A DNA stretch of 58,751 nucleotides, from NCBI GenBank assembly GCA_902785105.1, contig CACZXF010000030.1:13009-71759 (forward strand). The letters run 5' to 3'. A program made the translations under genes and the position numbers. Positions 33,818 to 41,756 of this stretch are shown here, piece by piece (position 1 is the stretch's first letter; every line of letters begins with the position of its first letter). The stretch comes from an uncultured Eubacteriales bacterium. Its GTDB lineage: Bacteria > Bacillota > Clostridia > Christensenellales > Aristaeellaceae. The notes under the pieces were generated by a model, which searched no databases, was not told where the DNA came from, and saw only the letters and a program-made list of their open reading frames with translations.

Positions 33818-34006
33818 TAAACAGGGATTTGTGGGGAAGTTGTTCGAAGTCCACCTCATCCGCCCCTTCGGGGCACCTTCCCCTCAAGGGGAAGGCTTTT
33901 GGGTTACGCGGTAGCCCAGCCCCTGCCTTCCCCTTGAGGAGCATCGAACGCCCGGAAAACAGTCCAGTGGACTGTTTTCAGTGAGATGGGGCCGGCAGGC
34001 CCTTGT
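33818..34006. repeat. Interspersed repeat, C-type interior, fused into cobA-hemD
   Basis: Left end GATAAACAGGGATTTGTGGGG, then CCACCTCATCCGCC, CAAGGGGAAGGC, GCATCGAACGCCCGG, the AAACAGTCC/GGACTGTTT hairpin and GGCCGGCAGGCCC. The right terminal motif is absent and the repeat runs straight into the cobA-hemD reading frame. Confidence 0.85.
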
Positions 34007-35502
34007 TTCCCCGCCGCGCTTTTCACACATTCCACCAGCGCTTCCAGCGTGGCTTTTTCAGAGATATAGACCCTCATGCCCAGCTTCTCCGCCTCGGCGG
34101 CGGTCTGCCTGCCGATGCAGACGGCACTGACCTTGGTGAAGTCCGCGCCCTCGGCCCCGGCGGCGAAGCCGCGGACGGTGGAGGCGCTGGTGAATACGCA
34201 GAAGTCCACATCCCCGGAGGCCAGCAGTGCGGCGGCGTCCAGGGCGGGGGTCTTTTCGTAGAAGGTGTCGTAGGTGGGCAGGTCGGTGATCTCAAGGCCA
34301 TCGCCCAGCTCGCGGATCAGTTCCTGGTTGCCGATGGCGGCGCGGGGGATGAGGACGCGGTCGCCCGGCTTGCAGAGGGCTTTTAATTCACGGCCCAGGG
34401 TCTCCCCGTCGTAGACCGTGGGCATGAAGTCCGCCCGCAGGCCGTACTGTTTGAGCGCCTTGCGGCTGCCCTCGCCGATGACGGCCAGCTTCGTGCCGGC
34501 CAGCGCCCGGAGGTCGCTCTGCGCTGTCAGCATGTCCATGAAGATCTGGACGCCCGTGGGGCTGGTGAACACCACCCAGTCGTAGCCATGCGCCTCAAGC
34601 CTGTTGATGGCCGCGCGAATCGGGGCGGTATCTTCCACCGGCGACGTGCGGATGGCGGGCAGCTCGACCACCTCCGCTCCCTCCTGCCGGAGCATCGCGG
34701 ACAGACTGGAGACGCGCTCCCGGGGGCGGGTGACGATGACCTTTACGCCGTTCAGCGGAAGTGCCTCCCACCAGGAGAACCGCTCCGCCAGCGCGCAGAC
34801 CTGCCCCACCACGATGATGGCAGGGGTCTGAACCTTCGCCTTTTGGGCCTCGGCTTCCAGCGTTTCCAGCGTTCCGGAAATGCGCCGCTGGTGGGCCGTG
34901 GCCCCCTTTTCCAGCACGGCGGCGGGGGTATCGGGGGCCATGCCCGCGGCCATCAATCCGGTGACGATGTCGCGCAGCGCGGCCACGCCCATCAGGAATA
35001 CCAGCGTGCCGCCGGTGCGGGCGAGGGCCTCAAAGTCGATGCTCAGCTCATGGCCCGCCTTCCGGTGGCCGGTGATGACGTGGACGCTGGCGCAGTAGTC
35101 CCGATGGGTGACGGGGATGCCGTTGTAGGCCGGAACGGCAAAAGCGCTGGTCACGCCGGGCACCACCTCGAAGGGCACGTTGTTTTCGGCCAGCAGCTCC
35201 AGCTCCTCGCCGCCGCGGCCAAACAGGAACGGGTCGCCGCCCTTCAGCCGAACGACTTTTTTACCCGCTAACGCCTGCTCCAGCAGCACATGGTTGATGC
35301 CCTCCTGATCCATGGCGTGATGGCTGGAGCGCTTGCCCACGTAGATCAGCTCCGCGGCGGGCGGTATCATGCCCAGCACGCCGTCGCCCACCAGCGCGTC
35401 GTATACAACGACGTCCGCCTGTGAAAGCGCCTCCTGTCCCCGGAGGGTCATCAGTCCCCGGTCGCCGGGGCCCGCGCCCACCAGCCAAACCTTGCCGGTC
35501 AT
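33904..35502 (-). CDS. cobA-hemD: Uroporphyrinogen-III C-methyltransferase / uroporphyrinogen-III synthase fusion
   Basis: 532 residues. Residues 1-245 are the SAM-dependent methylase ([69 protein letters not shown]). Residues about 250-500 are uroporphyrinogen-III synthase ([46 protein letters not shown]). The last 30 or so residues after VKSAAGK are encoded by the C-type repeat. The fusion closes the tetrapyrrole ring and methylates it to precorrin-2. The start overlaps hemC by four bases. Confidence 0.95.
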   Translation of the reverse strand: MTGKVWLVGAGPGDRGLMTLRGQEALSQADVVVYDALVGDGVLGMIPPAAELIYVGKRSSHHAMDQEGINHVLLEQALAGKKVVRLKGGDPFLFGRGGEELELLAENNVPFEVVPGVTSAFAVPAYNGIPVTHRDYCASVHVITGHRKAGHELSIDFEALARTGGTLVFLMGVAALRDIVTGLMAAGMAPDTPAAVLEKGATAHQRRISGTLETLEAEAQKAKVQTPAIIVVGQVCALAERFSWWEALPLNGVKVIVTRPRERVSSLSAMLRQEGAEVVELPAIRTSPVEDTAPIRAAINRLEAHGYDWVVFTSPTGVQIFMDMLTAQSDLRALAGTKLAVIGEGSRKALKQYGLRADFMPTVYDGETLGRELKALCKPGDRVLIPRAAIGNQELIRELGDGLEITDLPTYDTFYEKTPALDAAALLASGDVDFCVFTSASTVRGFAAGAEGADFTKVSAVCIGRQTAAEAEKLGMRVYISEKATLEALVECVKSAAGKQGPAGPISLKTVHWTVFRAFDAPQGEGRGWATA

Positions 35503-36383
35503 GCCTGCGCCTCCTTTTCGTCCCTGAGCCTCCGCGCCAGGCGGATGCCGATGTCGGCGGCCTCTGCAACGGGGCCGCAGTCGGTGCCGACGCGGGTCTC
35601 CCCGGTCTCGGGGTTCCAGTACAGCGCCCGCACGAACAGCCGGTCCTTATTGACACTCGCGCTGGCGCAGACCGGCGACGTGCAGCAGCCGTCCAGCTCT
35701 CGCACAAACGCCCGCTCGCACTCGGCGCAGGCGGCGGCATTGGCGTCGGTGTAGCCCGAAATGTCGGGATGCTCCCCGTCCGCGCGGCCCACCACGGCCA
35801 GTATGCCCTGACCGGCGGCGGGGATGATCTCGTCCGTCTCGAATTTGTAGTTGATGCGGTCCTCCAGCCCCAGCCGGTTCAGCCCGGCCACGGCCAGCAC
35901 CAGCGCGTCGTATTCCCCGTTGTCCAGCTTGGCAAGCCGGGTGATGAGGTTGCCGCGCACCGGCCTGATTGCACATTCCGGGAATATCGTCTTCAATTGC
36001 AGCGCCCGCCGCAGGCTGGACGTGCCGATGACGCCGCCCTTCTTGACCCGGTCCGCACCCTTTGGCAGCACCAGCGCATCACGGGGGTCCTCCCGGCGGG
36101 AGTAGCCCAATATGGCGGTGCCGGGGGCCAGCTCCATGGGCAGGTCCTTCACGCAGTGCACCGCCAGGTCGGCCCGGCCTTCCAAAAGGGCGGCGTCCAG
36201 CTCCTTGACGAACAGGCCCTTGCCGCCCACCTTGTCCAGCGTCCTGTCCAGTATCTTGTCCCCGGTGGTCTTCATGGTGAGCAGCTCCACTTCACAGCCC
36301 GCCGCACGCAGGTGGTCGATGAGCGACATGCTCTGCACCACCGCCAGGCGGCTCTCACGGCTCCCAACGACGATCTTCTTCAT
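35499..36383 (-). CDS. hemC: Hydroxymethylbilane synthase
   Basis: 294 residues from MKKIVVGSRESRLAVVQ; longer frames lack a ribosome site. Motifs: TTGDKI, GKGLFVKELDAALLEGRADLAVHCVKDLP, GTSSLRRALQL, and the dipyrromethane-cofactor cysteine in the ELDGCC region. It polymerises four porphobilinogens. It is coupled to cobA-hemD by a four-base overlap. Confidence 0.96.
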   Translation of the reverse strand: MKKIVVGSRESRLAVVQSMSLIDHLRAAGCEVELLTMKTTGDKILDRTLDKVGGKGLFVKELDAALLEGRADLAVHCVKDLPMELAPGTAILGYSRREDPRDALVLPKGADRVKKGGVIGTSSLRRALQLKTIFPECAIRPVRGNLITRLAKLDNGEYDALVLAVAGLNRLGLEDRINYKFETDEIIPAAGQGILAVVGRADGEHPDISGYTDANAAACAECERAFVRELDGCCTSPVCASASVNKDRLFVRALYWNPETGETRVGTDCGPVAEAADIGIRLARRLRDEKEAQA

Positions 36384-36448
36384 ATATACTAACTCCATGA
36401 CAAAAGCATGAATTTGTCTTGCGAACAATAGTTATTTCATCGAACAGC

Positions 36449-36533
36449 GCTTGTAGGGGCGGCGTTTCGCCGCCCGCCGGGTAGGAACGCGGCGTTTCGT
36501 ATTGGGTGGGCGCTGCAACGGCGCCCCTACATT
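36449..36533. repeat. Interspersed repeat, B-type interior in the hemB-hemC gap
   Basis: CTTGTAGGGGCGGCGTTTCGCC to GGGCGCTGCAACGGCGCC and CCTAC. The terminal motifs are missing. It separates hemB from hemC inside the operon. Confidence 0.85.
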
Positions 36534-36564
36534 CGCATGTTCGCATAGATATACAGTCTCGCGC

Positions 36565-37548
36565 TTACCCGATCCGTCCTTCGCGGATGAACCGGGCCAG
36601 CTCCTTTGCGTAGTAGGTGAGATAGACATTGGCCCCGGCGCGGAAGGCGGAGACGGCCATTTCACAGACGATCTTTTCTTCGTCGATCCAGCCCTGGGCC
36701 GCGGCGGCCTTGACCATGGCGTATTCGCCGGACACGCTGTAGGCGCCCACCGGCACGTTGACCCGCTCCCGCACATCCCGCACGATGTCCAGAAAGCTCA
36801 TGGCGGGCTTGACCATCACGATGTCCGCGCCCTCTTCCACATCCAGCAAAGCCTCTTTAATACCTTCCAGCCGGTTGTGGTAGTCCATCTGATAGCCGCG
36901 CCGGTCGCCGAAAGCGGGGGCCGAGCCCGCTGCCTCCCGGAAGGGGCCGTAGAAGGACGAGGCGTATTTCACCGCGTAGGACATGATGGGCGTGTCCGTG
37001 TGCCCGTTGGCGTCCAGCGTTTCACGGATGGCGCGGACCCGGCCATCCATCATGTCCGAGGGGGCCACCATGTCCGCGCCCGCTTCCACCTGTGAAAGCG
37101 CCGCTTTCGCCAGCAGGGGCAAAGTTTTATCGTTGTCCACCTCGCAGCCGCACAGCACGCCGCAGTGGCCATGAGAGGTATATTCGCACATGCACACGTC
37201 GCCGACGATGAAAAGCTCCGGATTGAGCATCTTCATCCGCCCGATGGCCCGCTGGACGATGCCGTCCGGGGCGTAGGCCTGGCTGCCCACCGGATCCTTC
37301 TGAGCCGGGATGCCGAAGAGCATCACGCTGTTCACGCCCGCCTCGCCGAGCTGGTCCACGATCTCCCCCAGCCGGTCCACCGTGTAACGGTACTGCCCCG
37401 GCATGGCCTCGATGGGCTCCACCTTGTCCTTCCCGTCCATCACAAACATCGGATAGATCAGCGAGGCCGCGTCCACCCGCGTCTCCCGCACCATCCGCCG
37501 AAGCCCCTCCGTCTTCCGAAGCCGCCTCGGCCGCATCGTCAAATCCAT
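36565..37548 (-). CDS. hemB: Delta-aminolevulinic acid dehydratase (porphobilinogen synthase)
   Basis: 327 residues. Zinc cysteines are in VCMCEYTSHGHCGVL, the Schiff-base lysines in YAVKYASSFYGPFR and MVKPAMSFLDIV, and QMDYHNRLEG is also conserved. It condenses two aminolevulinates into porphobilinogen. First gene of the minus-strand operon, with a consensus promoter 37582-37610. Genes for aminolevulinate synthesis (hemA, hemL) are not in this window. Confidence 0.97.
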   Translation of the reverse strand: MDLTMRPRRLRKTEGLRRMVRETRVDAASLIYPMFVMDGKDKVEPIEAMPGQYRYTVDRLGEIVDQLGEAGVNSVMLFGIPAQKDPVGSQAYAPDGIVQRAIGRMKMLNPELFIVGDVCMCEYTSHGHCGVLCGCEVDNDKTLPLLAKAALSQVEAGADMVAPSDMMDGRVRAIRETLDANGHTDTPIMSYAVKYASSFYGPFREAAGSAPAFGDRRGYQMDYHNRLEGIKEALLDVEEGADIVMVKPAMSFLDIVRDVRERVNVPVGAYSVSGEYAMVKAAAAQGWIDEEKIVCEMAVSAFRAGANVYLTYYAKELARFIREGRIG

Positions 37549-37581
37549 GTCTTTTCATCCTCTCCGCGGAACATTACAGTT

Positions 37582-37610
37582 ATTGTATAAAAGTTGAATA
37601 TAAAAGTCAA
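37582..37610 (-). promoter_or_regulatory. Promoter of the tetrapyrrole operon
   Basis: On the minus strand TTGACT, 17 bases, TACAAT. The leader is only about 27 bases, too short for a cobalamin riboswitch. Confidence 0.75.
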
Positions 37611-37665
37611 GGCAAGTGAATGTTATCTGAAATACAAAGGAAGAAATCGGAACCGGAAAAACCGT

Positions 37666-37694
37666 TTGACTTCACGTATCAAAAATGCTATAAT
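37666..37694 (+). promoter_or_regulatory. Antitoxin RNA promoter, copy 1
   Basis: TTGACT, 17 bases, TATAAT. Confidence 0.85.
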
Positions 37695-37700
37695 AAAAAT

Positions 37701-37783
37701 GAGGAACCGCTGATAGACGGCTGGCCCTCGGTAATTAGCTAAAAATAGCCGTACACCTTGCGACTGGGGCGGCTACTTTTTTG
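37701..37783 (+). ncRNA. Antisense antitoxin-like RNA, copy 1 (orphan)
   Basis: About 80 bases from GAGGAACCGC to the T-run after GGGGCGGCTA. The 5' hairpin (GAGG...CCTC enclosing CCG...CGG) and the terminator are kept although the opposing toxin frame is broken. It may still act in trans on copies 2 and 3. Confidence 0.7.
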
Positions 37784-37838
37784 CGTTAATCAAAGCAATG
37801 ATCAATGTTACGACGATCATCATAACCGTGAACGTAAC
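37773..37838 (-). pseudogene. Remnant of toxin gene, copy 1
   Basis: The last 21 codons (VTFTVMMIVVTLIIALINAKK) and stop are intact, but the sequence diverges upstream, with an in-frame TAG and no start codon or ribosome site. Confidence 0.8.
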
Positions 37839-37864
37839 CCGCTAACTTCAGAACAAAAAACCGT

Positions 37865-37893
37865 TTGACTTCGCACATCGAAGGTGCTATAAT
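37865..37893 (+). promoter_or_regulatory. Antitoxin RNA promoter, copy 2
   Basis: TTGACT, 17 bases, TATAAT. Confidence 0.85.
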
Positions 37894-37899
37894 GAGGGT

Positions 37900-37982
37900 G
37901 AGGAACCGCTGATAGACGGCTGGCCCTCGGTATTACGCGAAAAGTAGCCGCGCTCGTTGGAACTGGGCGGCTACTTTTTTGC
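37900..37982 (+). ncRNA. Antisense antitoxin-like RNA, copy 2
   Basis: It begins GAGGAACCGCTGATAGACGG and ends at the hairpin AGTAGCCGC...GCGGCTACT with TTTTTT. It runs convergently with the toxin mRNA and overlaps its last codons and 3' end. The hairpin has T residues on one side and A residues on the other, so it can end both RNAs, as in the pAD1 Fst locus. Confidence 0.8.
37940..37980. terminator. Bidirectional terminator shared by toxin mRNA and antitoxin RNA, copy 2
   Basis: AAAAGTAGCCGC and GCGGCTACTTTTTT pair across a short loop. Equivalent hairpins lie at 37744-37783 and 38362-38403. Confidence 0.8.
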
Positions 37983-38060
37983 GTTAATCAAAGCAATGAT
38001 CAATGTTACGACGATCATCATAACCGTGAACACAACCATAAGCTCTTCATAGCTGCTCAT
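37971..38060 (-). CDS. TxpA/Fst-like small membrane toxin, copy 2
   Basis: 29 residues: MSSYEELMVV start, a single hydrophobic helix (FTVMMIVVTLIIALI) and the tail NAKK. The M-S-x-Y-E-x-L-M opening and basic end match the holin-like type I toxins of Bacillota (TxpA, BsrG, YonT). AAGGGGG lies 10 bases before the ATG. The leader (38061-38177) folds into a UUCG hairpin and a CGGCGT...ACGCCG stem just before the ribosome site. The protein is identical to copy 3 although the DNA differs at several third positions, so it is under selection as a protein. Confidence 0.85.
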   Translation of the reverse strand: MSSYEELMVVFTVMMIVVTLIIALINAKK

Positions 38061-38136
38061 AAAGCATACCCCCTTTCACGGCGTTGATTAAAATTGAGTT
38101 GCCCCAATTCACGCCGCTCGGAGGGTGTGAGCCCTC

Positions 38137-38190
38137 CGAAGAGGGCCAGCCGCCTACCGTTTTTCCGCGATTCCTCAACTATGAATTATA
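38137..38190 (-). promoter_or_regulatory. Toxin mRNA promoter and 5' end, copy 2
   Basis: On the minus strand TATAAT (38185-38190) with a weak -35. The RNA would start near TGAGGAATCGCGG. Its first 40 bases (GAGGAA, CGG, GGCTGGCCCTC, TCGG) resemble the first 31 bases of the antitoxin RNA. Confidence 0.6.
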
Positions 38191-38286
38191 CCATTGATTC
38201 GTCAGTCATAAAAGGTATATCCGGTGAATGTACATAATTTGTCAATATGCAGCATAACCCGACAGATTCGGAATAGGAAAAACCGT

Positions 38287-38315
38287 TTGACTTCCAGGCT
38301 CGAAGGTGTTATAAT
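38287..38315 (+). promoter_or_regulatory. Antitoxin RNA promoter, copy 3
   Basis: TTGACT, 17 bases, TATAAT. Confidence 0.85.
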
Positions 38316-38321
38316 AAAGGT

Positions 38322-38404
38322 GAGGAACCGCTGATAGACGGCTGGCCCTCGTTGCTTAGCTAAAAGTAGCCGCGCACCTTGCAACCGGGGCGGCTACTTT
38401 TTTG
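38322..38404 (+). ncRNA. Antisense antitoxin-like RNA, copy 3
   Basis: Same layout as copy 2. The first 30 bases are nearly identical and the middle differs (TTGCTTAGCTAAAAG), which could give copy-specific pairing. Confidence 0.8.
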
Positions 38405-38483
38405 CGTTAATCAAAGCAATGATCAATGTCACAACGATCATCATAACCGTGAACACAACCATCAACTCTTCGTAACTGCTCAT
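38394..38483 (-). CDS. TxpA/Fst-like small membrane toxin, copy 3
   Basis: 29 residues, same protein as 37971-38060. Synonymous changes are seen at Ser3 (AGC/AGT), Tyr4 (TAT/TAC), Leu7 (CTT/TTG) and two Val codons. It has the same AAGGGGG ribosome site. The leader keeps the stems but with different bases (GGTTT...AAACC), which looks compensatory. TATAAT for its mRNA is at 38607-38612 on the minus strand. Confidence 0.85.
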   Translation of the reverse strand: MSSYEELMVVFTVMMIVVTLIIALINAKK

Positions 38484-38678
38484 AAAGCATACCCCCTTTC
38501 ACGGCGTTGATTGGCTCAGGTTTCCCCAAACCGCGCCGCTCGGAGGGTGTGCGCCCTCCGAAGAGGGCCAGCCGCCTACCGTTTTTCCGCGATTCCTCAG
38601 TTTATGATTATACCATTAAAGCATTAGTTATAAAAGGCGCATTTGGAGAATGTACATAATTTGTCATATAGGTGTCCT

Positions 38679-39014
38679 TTACCTTTCGATCAATGTTTCG
38701 ACCATCATCTTCACGCATTTTCTTTCTTTATTATTCAATGTACGATAGTTCTGTATCAATTCAACTTCTTCCTCATCAAGATAAAAGGCTTCCGCGTTTT
38801 CGGCGTTGCGGGACACGGTGGTGCGCCCGACGATATAATCTATGGAGGTTTCAAAGAAGGCCGCCATGCGGGAGAGCGTCGCAATGTCGGGTTCCACGCT
38901 GTGATTCTCATATTGATTGATGGATTGCTGGCTGACATCCAGCAGGTTCGCCAGCTTCTGCTGACTGATGCCCCGGCTCCGCCTCAATTGCTTCAAATTT
39001 GGCAGCACACGCAT
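38679..39014 (-). CDS. Xre-family transcriptional regulator
   Basis: 111 residues. Helix-turn-helix at about 7-60 (LKQLRRSRGISQQKLANLLDVSQQSINQYENHSVEPDIATLSRMAAFFETSIDYIVG), then a helical tail (LDEEEVELIQNYRTLNNKERKCVKMMVETLIER). GGAAGGAGGG abuts the ATG, so the GTG two codons later (39008) has better spacing and may be the true start. It is divergent from the LRR gene and probably represses it and/or itself through the palindromes in 39074-39128. Confidence 0.88.
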   Translation of the reverse strand: MRVLPNLKQLRRSRGISQQKLANLLDVSQQSINQYENHSVEPDIATLSRMAAFFETSIDYIVGRTTVSRNAENAEAFYLDEEEVELIQNYRTLNNKERKCVKMMVETLIER

Positions 39015-39073
39015 CCCTCCTTCCAGTGTCTACAGTTTAACCAGCTTTCCGTGTAATATAAAAATATTATTTG

Positions 39074-39086
39074 TTGTTGACAACAA
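39074..39086. promoter_or_regulatory. Palindromic operator over the LRR-gene -35
   Basis: TTGTTG-A-CAACAA, perfect, overlapping the TTGACA at 39077. Confidence 0.65.
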
Positions 39087-39105
39087 GTAAATATTGTATT
39101 ATAAT
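39077..39105 (+). promoter_or_regulatory. Promoter of the LRR protein gene
   Basis: TTGACA, 17 bases, TATAAT: consensus in both boxes. Confidence 0.8.
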
Positions 39106-39111
39106 CAAAAT

Positions 39112-39128
39112 CACAATATTATATTGTG
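39112..39128. promoter_or_regulatory. Palindrome at the LRR-gene transcription start
   Basis: CACAATAT-T-ATATTGTG, a perfect 17-base palindrome just after the -10 box. It could be a second operator for the Xre protein. Confidence 0.65.
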
Positions 39129-39144
39129 AATGGAGGAAGAAGTG

Positions 39145-41565
39145 ATGAAGAAGTGGACGAACCTTTGGCTTTCGGCCCTGCTGATCGCCTGTCTGCTGGC
39201 CTTTGCGCCTGCGGCTCTGATGGAGGAGACGCCGCCCGAAGAAGCGGCGGACGTCGAACTCGATGCTCCGGCGGAGGAGCAGACCTTCGCGCTCGGCGAA
39301 GAGACAGAGCTTGAGCTGACCGACGAGGCCGCCCCGGCAGAGGTGGAATCCGAGGCCGTGGAAGCTGTTCAGGCGCAGGAGGGTATTCCCATTGATGAGG
39401 ATTATTTTCCTGATGAGGGCTTCCGCAATTACATTACCATGATAATTGATAAGGATCATAATGATTATCTGGATCAGAGTGAGATTGATGCTACGGATAC
39501 GATCTGGCTGAACTATGACAAAGATGACATGCCTCAGGAGGAATACGATTTCTTTCATGAAATTGTAACAAACGAAATTTCTTCCATTGGAGGCATCGAG
39601 TATTTCACGAACCTTGAATATCTGTATGCTTATGATATGCCAAACCTGGAGGAGATCGACGTCAGCCAGAATACCAAACTAAAGATTTTGAAGGCCTGGG
39701 ACGATCCGCTGTACTATGTCGATGTTTCGGGTTGCCCCAAGCTCACCGAGCTTTATGTTGGCAGCAATGGCCTGGAAGAGCTGGACGTCACCAACAATCC
39801 CGCGCTGGAAGTGCTGAATGCCTATGATTGCGATCTGTGGGAGCTGGATGTCAGCAATTGCCCTCGCCTTGAATATTTGAATGTCTATAAAAATGACCTG
39901 ACTGAGCTGGATATCAGCAACAATAAGGATTTGCAATATCTTTATGCTGACGAAAACCATCTCTCCGCATTGGATATTAGCAACAACAAGGCACTGAAAG
40001 TGCTATACGCCCAGGATAACGAGATGACCGGGCTGACCATTGGCAACAATAGCGAGCTGGCGACGCTGTGTGTCGGAGGCAATCATATCTCGACTCTGAA
40101 TGTTACCAATTGCCCGAAGCTGCTGTATCTGTACGTTGAAGAAAACGAACTGACCGCTCTGGACGTCAGCAATAATCCAGTTCTGGAGGAACTGGGACTC
40201 TGGAAGGATCATCTGACCGCCCTGGACGTCAGCAGGAATCCGAAGCTGAGGCACCTGCACGTCGGCCGCAACGAGTTGATGACGCTGGATGTCAGCCACA
40301 ACGACGAGCTGGAGATCCTGCGTTTTGAGGGCAACCATCTAAAGACCATGGACCCCAGCAACTGCGCGAAGCTCTATCAGCTGGTGACCTATGAGAACCA
40401 GCTCACCTCCCTGCTGGTCAATCCCGCCGCGCCCGTTCTGAATTATATGAAGGATCAGTACCGGACGGACAGCGACGAGATCGTCGAGTACATGCACGAG
40501 ACCGATGACATCACCTATGAGTTCTCCTTCGACAAGAACGTTAAGGTGACCGCCGGCGAGACCCTCCCCTCCGTTCCTGTGACCAAGAACGCCAGCCGCC
40601 CCGTTTACATCGGAGACCGTTTCCGCATCGTCGCCAGCGGCGCGACCGACTTCAAGTCCAGCAAGCCCGCCATCGCTGAGGTCAGCGCCACTGGCGTGGT
40701 GACGGCCAAGACTGCGGGCAAGGCTAACATCACCTTCAAGCTCGGCAAGAAGAAGATCACGCTGAAGCTGACCGTCAATGATCCCACCATCCCCACCGGC
40801 CTGACCCTGAACGTCGGCAGCAAGATCGATCACGATTACAACAAGGACCTCTATCTCACCTGCAAGCTGCTGCCTGAAGGCAAGGCCCAGAGCGAGATCG
40901 AATGGAAAACCAGCTCCGCGAAGATCGCCACCGTCACCAACGGCGTGGTCCATCCGCTCAAGGTCGGCAAGGTCACAATCACCGCCACCGCGAAGAAGAA
41001 CAAGAAGGCAAGCGCGAAGGTTGTCATCAATATCTACGATCCCAAGCTGCCCACCGGCATCACCCTGGACAAGACCGGCACCGTGAAGATGGACCTGAGC
41101 GAGACTCTGACCCTCCACGCCTCCATCATCCCCGCGACCGCCGAAAGCCCCATCGAGTGGAAGAGCAGCTCCCCCAAGATCGCCACGGTGAAGGACGGCG
41201 TGGTCACCCCCGTCAAGGCCGGCTCCGTCACCATCACCGCAACGCCCACCAAGATCAAGAAGAGCGCCAAGGTCAAGATCGTCATCAGCGATATGCACGC
41301 CCCCAAGAGTGTGTCCTTCAAGGAGGGCAAGAACTACACACTGAAACAGGGCGAATCCATCACCCTGAACCCCGTGGTCACCGGCGAGGCGGGTTACGAG
41401 CCCCGGATCAACCTGACCTGGCAGAATGGCGACAAGAAGGGCAAGATCATCTCCTTCAATGAGGCCACCCACACCATCACCGCCGTCGGCCCCGGCACCG
41501 CTAAGATCACCGTCACCACCGACAATAAGAAGAAAGCCACTATCTCCATCAAGGTGCCCAAGTAA
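39145..41565 (+). CDS. Secreted leucine-rich-repeat and Ig-like surface protein
   Basis: 806 residues from the ATG 8 bases after GGAGG. Signal peptide (MKKWTNLWLSALLIACLLAF), acidic linker (about 30-90), then about 14 leucine-rich repeats of 21 residues (NPALEVLNAYDCDLWELDVSN type), the internalin-J-like spacing. BIG_2 Ig-like domains follow from about residue 460 (KPAIAEVSATGVVTAKTAGKANITF; SSPKIATVKDGVVTPVKAGSVTIT). It ends NKKKATISIKVPK, like the other large protein at 54.8 kb. No anchor motif is visible. The LRR part (39.4-40.1 kb) has clearly lower GC than neighbours, suggesting transfer. Likely an adhesin. Confidence 0.88.
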   Translation: MKKWTNLWLSALLIACLLAFAPAALMEETPPEEAADVELDAPAEEQTFALGEETELELTDEAAPAEVESEAVEAVQAQEGIPIDEDYFPDEGFRNYITMIIDKDHNDYLDQSEIDATDTIWLNYDKDDMPQEEYDFFHEIVTNEISSIGGIEYFTNLEYLYAYDMPNLEEIDVSQNTKLKILKAWDDPLYYVDVSGCPKLTELYVGSNGLEELDVTNNPALEVLNAYDCDLWELDVSNCPRLEYLNVYKNDLTELDISNNKDLQYLYADENHLSALDISNNKALKVLYAQDNEMTGLTIGNNSELATLCVGGNHISTLNVTNCPKLLYLYVEENELTALDVSNNPVLEELGLWKDHLTALDVSRNPKLRHLHVGRNELMTLDVSHNDELEILRFEGNHLKTMDPSNCAKLYQLVTYENQLTSLLVNPAAPVLNYMKDQYRTDSDEIVEYMHETDDITYEFSFDKNVKVTAGETLPSVPVTKNASRPVYIGDRFRIVASGATDFKSSKPAIAEVSATGVVTAKTAGKANITFKLGKKKITLKLTVNDPTIPTGLTLNVGSKIDHDYNKDLYLTCKLLPEGKAQSEIEWKTSSAKIATVTNGVVHPLKVGKVTITATAKKNKKASAKVVINIYDPKLPTGITLDKTGTVKMDLSETLTLHASIIPATAESPIEWKSSSPKIATVKDGVVTPVKAGSVTITATPTKIKKSAKVKIVISDMHAPKSVSFKEGKNYTLKQGESITLNPVVTGEAGYEPRINLTWQNGDKKGKIISFNEATHTITAVGPGTAKITVTTDNKKKATISIKVPK

Positions 41566-41574
41566 ACGACCCGC

Positions 41575-41603
41575 AATCCCCCCCGCCACACGCGGGGGGA
41601 TTA
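41575..41603 (+). terminator. Terminator of the LRR gene
   Basis: AATCCCCCC pairs with GGGGGGATT around CGCCACACGC; the T-run is short. Confidence 0.6.
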
Positions 41604-41741
41604 TTGATTGCGATGCCTTCATATCATACATTCACATTGCAGGATTTCATGTCAAAAGTCAGCGTGTCGTAAAAATTAACGATTAAATCCCAAAAATTAA
41701 CCCTATAAGCCAAAAATATGTAAGTTTTGAGGCGGGGGATG

Positions 41742-41750
41742 TGCTATAAT
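41742..41750 (+). promoter_or_regulatory. Extended -10 promoter of the alpha operon
   Basis: TGC-TATAAT with no good -35. Transcription would start near 41757. Confidence 0.6.
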
Positions 41751-41756
41751 AGTACA

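Larger units (their letters stand above)
37655..38640. repeat. Tandem array of three type I toxin-antitoxin units
   Basis: Three direct copies begin at about 37655, 37855 and 38277. Each starts with AAAACCGTTTGACTTC, a plus-strand promoter and a small RNA ending in a hairpin. Copies 2 and 3 continue with an opposing 29-codon gene and its leader; copy 1 stops after about two thirds of that gene. Copies 2 and 3 are about 90% identical by eye. This accounts for all of 37650-38640. Confidence 0.9.

Noticed and set aside
37655-38640. Possible CRISPR or simple tandem repeat array
   Set aside because: Units are about 200-420 bases, contain promoters, terminators and reading frames, and there are no short regular repeats with spacers.
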